Positions 5,809-10,643 of a stretch of DNA of 10,643 bases are shown here, piece by piece (position 1 is the stretch's first letter; the number at the start of each line of letters is the position of its first letter). A program made the position numbers and the translations under genes. This DNA comes from Actinobacteria bacterium UBA3028 (GTDB lineage Bacteria > Actinomycetota > Actinomycetes > Nanopelagicales > Nanopelagicaceae), in NCBI GenBank assembly GCA_002367715.1, contig DFDL01000075.1, positions 1 through 10,643 on the forward strand. Reading direction: 5' to 3'. The notes below the pieces were generated by a model. It worked only from the letters and a program-made list of their open reading frames with translations. It did no database searches and had not been told where the DNA came from.

Positions 5809-7050
5809 GTGGCTGACCTACGAATAACTGGACTAGCAGAAGAGATGTCTGCTCTGGCCCGCCTACCATGGGTTAAACCGCTAGAAGTTTGGCCTGAAGA
5901 TGCCTCACTTACAGATATGCGTGGAATCTCGCGCCACATTGTTCGATTAGTTAAAGCGCGTGATACATATGATTCGCAAATTTATGCGATTAAAGAGACA
6001 GTTCCTGAGTTCGCAAATCGAGAATATGCCTTACTGCGCGAATTAAATAGCAGAGAGGCGCCATGCGTCGAGCCAGTTGCCGTAATTGAAAACCGCAAAG
6101 ATATTAATGGCGAGGAGCTTCCCGCCGCTCTAGTAACGCACTACCTACCTTTCTCACTGCCCTATCGCATAATTCTGAGCGGACAGATCACGCCACACGA
6201 AATTACCAATATGGCTAACGCCTTGGCGCTCTTGCTCGTCCGATTACATCTACTTGGCTTCTGGTGGGGAGATTGCTCGCTCTCAAATACCTTGTTTCGC
6301 CGCGATGCCGACCAATTTGCCGCTTATCTAGTCGATGCTGAGACCGGTGAATTTCAGAGCCGACTTACCGATGGGCAGCGCGAGCATGATCTAGATATCT
6401 CATTATTCAATGTGGCGGCAGAGCTAGAAGATTTAAAGATCGCAGGGGTGCTGCAAGAAGATTTAGATCCAGTTCGAGCAAGTGAAGGGGTAATCAAGAG
6501 ATATCGCCGGCTCTGGACGGCGCTGCGCGAGCCACAAATTTTAGATCCAGATGATCGCCACGCAGTTGAAGGAGCGATGCGACAACTTCAAGATCTGGGT
6601 TTTGCGGTTGAAGAGGTTGAAGTATCTATTAATGGCGATAAGGGGGAGCTAAATTTCCAACCCAAACTTGTAGCGGCCGGATATCACCAGAATCGACTTT
6701 TCGAACTGCTTGGAATTCAAGCAGAAGAACTTCAGGCAAAGCGGTTGCTTGCCTCCTTCGACCGCTTCCGAGGACGTGAAGCTACGCCAAAGCCACCAGT
6801 ACATGACAGCGCTCGCAGATGGCTTCGCGATACCTATCACCATGTAATGAACCAGGTCCCGCGCGAACTTCAGGATCGAGTAGAGCAGACCCAAATGTTT
6901 CATGAAATTCTTGAACATCGCTGGTATCTCGGAGAGCAAGCAGGGCATGACTTGGGGTTAGATTTTGCAACCAAGGATTACATCGAAAAAATCCTGCCAT
7001 TTAGGACTTATGTCGGAGTTAGCGTTCCAGGCATTCATGAGCCACCGTAA
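5809..7050 (+). CDS. DUF4032 protein with N-terminal kinase-like domain
   Basis: The 413-residue protein is a recognisable actinobacterial DUF4032 member. The N-terminal half reads as a small kinase of the lipopolysaccharide-kinase/aminoglycoside-kinase type: Lys62 in YAIKE, Glu72 (helix C position), H147 in RLH, the loop WWGDCSLSNTLFRRD with Asp155 and Asn160, then Asp176 in VDAETG at the DFG position. All residues needed for ATP and Mg binding and phosphotransfer appear present, so it may be active. The substrate is unknown. The C-terminal half (about 215-413) is the DUF4032 region proper and has no motif I can assign. No membrane segment or signal peptide is visible. The GTG start follows a good AGGAGAG. 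It leads a same-strand run with the thioredoxin-like gene 26 bases downstream and the MFS gene. Confidence 0.92.
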   Translation: MADLRITGLAEEMSALARLPWVKPLEVWPEDASLTDMRGISRHIVRLVKARDTYDSQIYAIKETVPEFANREYALLRELNSREAPCVEPVAVIENRKDINGEELPAALVTHYLPFSLPYRIILSGQITPHEITNMANALALLLVRLHLLGFWWGDCSLSNTLFRRDADQFAAYLVDAETGEFQSRLTDGQREHDLDISLFNVAAELEDLKIAGVLQEDLDPVRASEGVIKRYRRLWTALREPQILDPDDRHAVEGAMRQLQDLGFAVEEVEVSINGDKGELNFQPKLVAAGYHQNRLFELLGIQAEELQAKRLLASFDRFRGREATPKPPVHDSARRWLRDTYHHVMNQVPRELQDRVEQTQMFHEILEHRWYLGEQAGHDLGLDFATKDYIEKILPFRTYVGVSVPGIHEPP

Positions 7051-7063
7051 AAATAAATATCGG

Positions 7064-7077
7064 TAGGATTACTCCTA
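7064..7077 (+). promoter_or_regulatory. Dual-purpose TAGGAT site before the thioredoxin-like gene
   Basis: AGGA (7065-7068) is a Shine-Dalgarno 8 bases before ATG at 7077. The same bases, read as TAGGAT (7064-7069), fit a -10 box 7 bases before that ATG. In addition TAGGA (7064-7068) and TCCTA (7073-7077) form a 5-bp inverted repeat around TTAC that would pair the Shine-Dalgarno with the first base of the start codon. The Shine-Dalgarno reading is the simplest; the others are speculative. Confidence 0.45.
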
Positions 7078-7976
7078 TGAACCTGCCGCCGCTGCCCAAG
7101 AATTTTGCCAGCGCCGTTGATTTAAGCACTCTAGGTAGACCAGCTGCAGAGGCAGCATCAATTCCAGGTATTGCGATAACACAAGCCAATTTAATTTCAG
7201 AGATTCTTCCAGCTTCAAATAATAAAGTTGTAATACTTATTTGTTGGTCACCACGAAGTGTTCAAGCCATTTCACTACTTGAAGTAATGGGCAAATACCT
7301 GGAGAGCGATATTTTAGAAGATGGCGAGCCGGCCTGGATCTTAGGAACTGTAAATGTTGATACCGAGATCGAAGTAGCACAGGCGCTGCAAGTTCAATCC
7401 GTACCGGTTGCAATTGCAATTATCCAAGAGCAGATGGTTCCGTTATTTGAATCAGTTCCAACAACTGATCAAATTCGCCTGGTTCTAGATAAAGTAATTG
7501 GACTAGCAGCTGAACGTGGAGTGGGAGCGCCACTGGCTAATTCCGAGGTAATCCAAGCGCCTATGGAGCCAGAAGAGATTGCGGCTATGACGGCACTTGA
7601 AGCAAATGATTTGATCGAAGCCAAGGCGCAATATGAGAAATGGTTGGCAAGAAGACCTGGTGATAATTTAGCAAAACTTGGACTTGCACAGACTGAGTTA
7701 ATTATGCGCATAAAGGATTTAGATTCAAATACTGTACTTGAAAAGGCTACAAAGAGCCCTGAAGATATCGAGGCCCAAATGACGGCTGCGGATGTTGAAA
7801 TCGCAAGTGGATTAAATAAGAGTGCCTTTGACCGGATGATTGGGACCATTAAGAATTCGCAGGGTGAAGAGAGGAAGTTTGCCAGAGAGCACTTATTGCA
7901 ACTCTTCTCTCTGGTAGATCCGCAGGACCCAGATTTAGTCCAGGCGCGAAAAGAATTGGCTAGTGCGCTCTATTGA
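7077..7976 (+). CDS. YbbN/CnoX-like thioredoxin-fold TPR protein without active-site cysteines
   Basis: The protein has 299 residues. After an N-terminal leader (VDLSTLGRPA), a thioredoxin fold spans about 30-143: strand VVILICW (51-57), then S58-P-R-S61 where thioredoxins have CxxC, and SVP with cis-Pro110. Both redox cysteines are serine. The only Cys seen is 56, before the Trp, so it cannot act as a dithiol reductase. Residues about 165-299 are helical and resemble the TPR-like C-terminal domain of YbbN (CnoX), a protein that hands unfolded clients to chaperones; EANDLIEAKAQYEKWLARRP shows the TPR rhythm. A holdase or co-chaperone role is inferred from the family. It is cytoplasmic, lies 26 bases after the DUF4032 gene, and its TGA overlaps the TTG of the MFS gene. 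Confidence 0.9.
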   Translation: MNLPPLPKNFASAVDLSTLGRPAAEAASIPGIAITQANLISEILPASNNKVVILICWSPRSVQAISLLEVMGKYLESDILEDGEPAWILGTVNVDTEIEVAQALQVQSVPVAIAIIQEQMVPLFESVPTTDQIRLVLDKVIGLAAERGVGAPLANSEVIQAPMEPEEIAAMTALEANDLIEAKAQYEKWLARRPGDNLAKLGLAQTELIMRIKDLDSNTVLEKATKSPEDIEAQMTAADVEIASGLNKSAFDRMIGTIKNSQGEERKFAREHLLQLFSLVDPQDPDLVQARKELASALY

Positions 7977-9169
7977 AAACTACATTTTCAAAATCTGAAA
8001 GGCGCGCCCTAAACCTACTTTTTTTCCCTTTTGGTATCGGTGCTATGGCTACAGCGATGCGCTTCCCAGAGATTAGAGACCAGCTAAATATTAATAATGG
8101 CCTCTTTGGAACATATCTAACCCTAGGTGGAATTGGTTGGTTGCTGGCCTTTATCTATGTTGGAGATATTGTTCATAAATTCGGCATCAGACCAGTAATA
8201 ATTGTTGCATCAACTGGGCTCTTTGGAACGATGGCCGCAGTTCCACACATTATGAATCCGCAAATTTGGCTTGCTTCAAATATTTTAATCGGATTTTTCT
8301 GGGTATCTTTTCACGTCTCTAACAACGGTCAGGCAATTCATAGGCAAGAAGAAATTGGTGAATTAATCCTGACTCGCTTGCATGGACTCTGGAGTCTTGG
8401 CGCCCTCGTAACTTCAATTGGTGCGATCATAGTCACGCCCTTTGTCTCGCTAGCCTGGCATATCGATGTTCTGATGTTCCTTGTCTGGGTCGCTACTATT
8501 CATGGAATTCGAAAATCAACGCCATACTTTATCGATAAAGCTGATGAGGGGAGTGAACTTCCGAAGATCACTCTAAAAAGCATCGTCACATCCTTTAGGG
8601 CTCAACCAGCAGTAGCCCTCACAATGATTTTGGCCATGCAAATTGAATTCTCAACTCAAGATTGGTCAGCAATCTATCTTCGAGACTCAATCGGCATGAG
8701 CGATGCATCGAGCATCTATGGTTATACGGTATTTATTGGCGCGATGATTATCTTTAGATTTAATGCTAATCGCCTTCATCACATGTTCTCTGAGGCGGCG
8801 CTTCTTAAATGGCCACCAATCGTAGGAGCAATTGGATTTATTACATTTATTCCATTAGGCACCCTAGTTTCTGAATTTAATTTAATGCTTGGATTCTCAC
8901 TTGCACTATTTGGCTATGCTCTTGCGGGATTCGGATCATCACTCTTAGCTCCGACCCTGTTTGGAATCGCATTTAGGAATTCAAAACATCCTAGCAGTGT
9001 TGTTGTTGCCCAGCTCGGTCTAGTTGCTGCGGTCGTAGCTTTCTTTGTTAAAATTCTAATCTCTTGGGTAGCAGAAACAACTTCAGTAACCCTCGCACTC
9101 ATGATTCCAGCTCTAATGCTCTTGGCTACCTCGAAGTTTTCATACCTCGGAAGCAAGCAGAGAGATTAA
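7973..9169 (+). CDS. MFS transporter (YbjJ-like)
   Basis: The 398-residue protein has about 12 hydrophobic helices and a central hydrophilic loop (around 180-205), as in the major facilitator superfamily. The first helix region ending AMRFPEIRDQL resembles the conserved start of the YbjJ-like branch. GDIVHKFGIRP (64-74) stands at the motif A position between helices 2 and 3. The substrate is unknown; sugars or small metabolites are possible. The start is TTG at 7973, overlapping the previous stop as TTGA, because the first internal ATG (codon 25) would cut off helix 1. There is no good Shine-Dalgarno, so reinitiation after the thioredoxin-like gene is likely. The TAA stop lies 4 bases from the convergent aceE stop. 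Confidence 0.92.
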   Translation: MKTTFSKSERRALNLLFFPFGIGAMATAMRFPEIRDQLNINNGLFGTYLTLGGIGWLLAFIYVGDIVHKFGIRPVIIVASTGLFGTMAAVPHIMNPQIWLASNILIGFFWVSFHVSNNGQAIHRQEEIGELILTRLHGLWSLGALVTSIGAIIVTPFVSLAWHIDVLMFLVWVATIHGIRKSTPYFIDKADEGSELPKITLKSIVTSFRAQPAVALTMILAMQIEFSTQDWSAIYLRDSIGMSDASSIYGYTVFIGAMIIFRFNANRLHHMFSEAALLKWPPIVGAIGFITFIPLGTLVSEFNLMLGFSLALFGYALAGFGSSLLAPTLFGIAFRNSKHPSSVVVAQLGLVAAVVAFFVKILISWVAETTSVTLALMIPALMLLATSKFSYLGSKQRD

Positions 9170-9175
9170 TTAATC
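9164..9175. repeat. 12-bp palindrome GATTAATTAATC at the MFS/aceE convergent junction
   Basis: The palindrome is perfect and contains the TAA of the MFS gene (9167-9169) and most of the TGA of aceE (9176-9174). As RNA it would form only a short AT-rich 4-bp stem, so it is a poor terminator. It may only reflect back-to-back stop codons. Confidence 0.6.
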
Positions 9176-10643
9176 AGCCAGAGCCTTCAGTATTTCCAGG
9201 ATCTGCTGCGCTGATGTCACTTAGCCGGTACTTATCAAGGGCCTGTTGAACTACCTTGCTCTTTACCTCTCCAGCATCTGCAAGTCTTGCAAGAGCAGCG
9301 ACAACAATGGACTCGGCATCAACTTTAAAGTGGCGACGAAGTGCGCCACGAGTATCTGAAAGTCCAAATCCATCTGTGCCAAGTGAGTAGAAATCTTGCT
9401 CTACCCAAGGGGCAATCTGATCTTGGACTGCGCGCATGAAATCACTTACGGCAACGACAGGACCTTCTTGTTTGGCAAGCTTCTCTGTAATATATGCAGA
9501 CTTCTTATCGCCAGGATTCATTAAGTTATGGCGATCGACGGTTAGGCCATCTCTACGAAGTTCATTCCAAGATGTAACAGACCAGACATTGGCGCAAATG
9601 CCCCAGTCATCATTTAGTAACTGTTGGGCCTTTAGCGCCCAGTTCATTGCAACACCAGATGCTAAAAGTTGAACTTTCTTGCGACCGCGTGGAGCAGGAG
9701 AGTAGAGATAGATTCCCTTTAGAAGTCCAGCAATATCTAGGTTCTCTGGCTGTGCTGGTTGTACATATGGCTCGTTATATACAGTCATGTAATAATAAAT
9801 ATTCTCACTATTTTCACCATACATGCGCTCTAAACCATCTCGCACAATATGGCCAACTTCATAGCCAAAGGCAGGATCGTAGGCAACGACTGCTGGATTG
9901 GTTGAGGCCAGAAGATGTGAATGCCCATCTTCATGCTGAAGTCCTTCACCATTTAAAGTAGTTCGCCCTGCAGTAGCACCCAGTACAAAGCCACGCGCCA
10001 TCTGATCTGAAGCGGCCCAGAAAGCATCGCCGGTGCGTTGGAAACCGAACATTGAGTAGAAAATATAGATTGGAATCATTGGCACATCGTGCGTTGAATA
10101 CGAAGTTCCGACTGCAGTAAATGAGGCCGTTGACCCAGCTTCATTGATACCTTCATGCAGAATTACGCCAGAGGTTGATTCTTTGTAAGAGAGCATTAGA
10201 TCGCGATCTACAGAGGTATAAGTCTGACCTTGTGGTGAATAAATTTTAAGAGTCGGGAATAGTGAATCCATTCCGAAGGTACGCGCCTCATCAGGAATAA
10301 TTGGCACAAAGCGCTTGCCAATATTTGGATCTTTAATTAAATCCTTTAGCAATCTCACAAATGCCATCGTTGTGGCTATCTCTTGAGTTCCAGATCCGCG
10401 GATTACTGATTCATAAGTCTCAATTGGTGGCTGTACTAACGGAGCAGATTTGCTACGACGAGTCGGAATTGAGCCACCTAGGGTTGCGCGGCGCTCCATC
10501 ATGTACTTGTACTCAGGAGAGTCAACGCCTGGGTGATAATAAGGAGGAGCCTTGGCATCGATCTGTTCATCAGTTAATGGAATTAGAAGCGTATCGCGGA
10601 AGGCGAGTAGATCTTCGTGCGTCATCTTCTTCATCTGGTGCGT
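9174..10643 (-). CDS. aceE: Pyruvate dehydrogenase E1 component, homodimeric type (C-terminal part; 5' end beyond window)
   Basis: The visible 489 residues are about the C-terminal 55% of AceE, which is near 890 residues in E. coli. The frame stays open to the window edge, reading THQMKKMTHED, which corresponds to AHQVKKM in E. coli. The enzyme is thiamine-diphosphate dependent and decarboxylates pyruvate, passing the acetyl group to the lipoyl E2 subunit in the pyruvate dehydrogenase complex. Within the fragment, EGINEAG (Glu168) matches E. coli Glu571, the cofactor-activating glutamate. QHEDGHSH (His237) falls exactly 69 residues later, matching His640. SMFGFQRTGDAFWAASDQ and GRTTLNGEGLQHEDGHSH are near-identical to family blocks. 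The C-terminus (RRHFKVDAESIVVAALARLAD) is the transketolase C-like domain end. The start and promoter lie outside the window. Confidence 0.97.
   Translation of the reverse strand, partial: THQMKKMTHEDLLAFRDTLLIPLTDEQIDAKAPPYYHPGVDSPEYKYMMERRATLGGSIPTRRSKSAPLVQPPIETYESVIRGSGTQEIATTMAFVRLLKDLIKDPNIGKRFVPIIPDEARTFGMDSLFPTLKIYSPQGQTYTSVDRDLMLSYKESTSGVILHEGINEAGSTASFTAVGTSYSTHDVPMIPIYIFYSMFGFQRTGDAFWAASDQMARGFVLGATAGRTTLNGEGLQHEDGHSHLLASTNPAVVAYDPAFGYEVGHIVRDGLERMYGENSENIYYYMTVYNEPYVQPAQPENLDIAGLLKGIYLYSPAPRGRKKVQLLASGVAMNWALKAQQLLNDDWGICANVWSVTSWNELRRDGLTVDRHNLMNPGDKKSAYITEKLAKQEGPVVAVSDFMRAVQDQIAPWVEQDFYSLGTDGFGLSDTRGALRRHFKVDAESIVVAALARLADAGEVKSKVVQQALDKYRLSDISAADPGNTEGSG

Noticed and set aside
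5801..5827. Tiny upstream frame of 8 codons starting at ATG 5801, overlapping the DUF4032 start
   Set aside because: Only 3 bases separate it from the AGGAG core, too close for efficient initiation. It looks incidental.
9164..9175. GATTAATTAATC as an intrinsic terminator
   Set aside because: It is AT-only at its centre with a 4-bp possible stem and no following T tract. It is best explained by adjacent stop codons.
1..10643. tRNA, rRNA, CRISPR arrays, insertion sequences, integrase or prophage genes
   Set aside because: None was seen; the window is filled by ordinary chromosomal genes with uniform composition by eye.

Overview
The window reads as chromosomal DNA from a streamlined, low-to-mid GC actinobacterium (GC looks mid-40s % by eye, not counted). 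The evidence is the gene set. It includes a homodimeric-type pyruvate dehydrogenase E1 (AceE), a DUF4032 kinase-fold protein, a small CPGC / HWHxxC protein of the kind often mislabelled 'ATP/GTP-binding protein' in actinomycetes, and a cysteine-less YbbN-like thioredoxin/TPR protein. Coding density is extreme and several starts look leaderless. A freshwater Nanopelagicales (acI)-like organism would fit, but that placement is inference. I see no mobile element, CRISPR array, rRNA or tRNA. No stretch above about 60 bases lacks a gene.

Layout. (1) 1-2028, minus strand: an apparent three-gene operon of ABC ATPase, ABC-2 permease and a secreted Lys/Pro-rich protein of unknown function that runs off the left edge. 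Each junction is a 4-base ATGA overlap. (2) 2086-2409, plus strand: a small putative zinc protein divergent from the ABC operon. (3) 2413-3891, minus strand: an aldehyde dehydrogenase. (4) 3914-4624, plus strand: an alpha/beta hydrolase. (5) 4621-5760, minus strand: an AI-2E family membrane protein. (6) 5809-9169, plus strand: a likely operon of DUF4032 kinase-like protein, thioredoxin-like/TPR protein and an MFS transporter. (7) 9174-10643, minus strand: the C-terminal half of AceE, cut by the right edge.

The genes do not form one obvious pathway. They are mostly housekeeping and accessory functions packed head-to-head and tail-to-tail. The most striking signal is in the junctions. All three divergent pairs have candidate -10 boxes on opposite strands that overlap or share bases. 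Three genes (ALDH, hydrolase, AI-2E protein) have a TANNNT box exactly 6 bases before ATG and no Shine-Dalgarno, as expected for leaderless mRNAs. All three convergent pairs are separated by 4 bases or fewer. Two of them carry a perfect 8-bp inverted repeat with one arm in the tail of each gene.

No clearly novel defence or biosynthetic system is visible. The best candidate for an undescribed unit is the ABC exporter translationally coupled to the unknown secreted protein.
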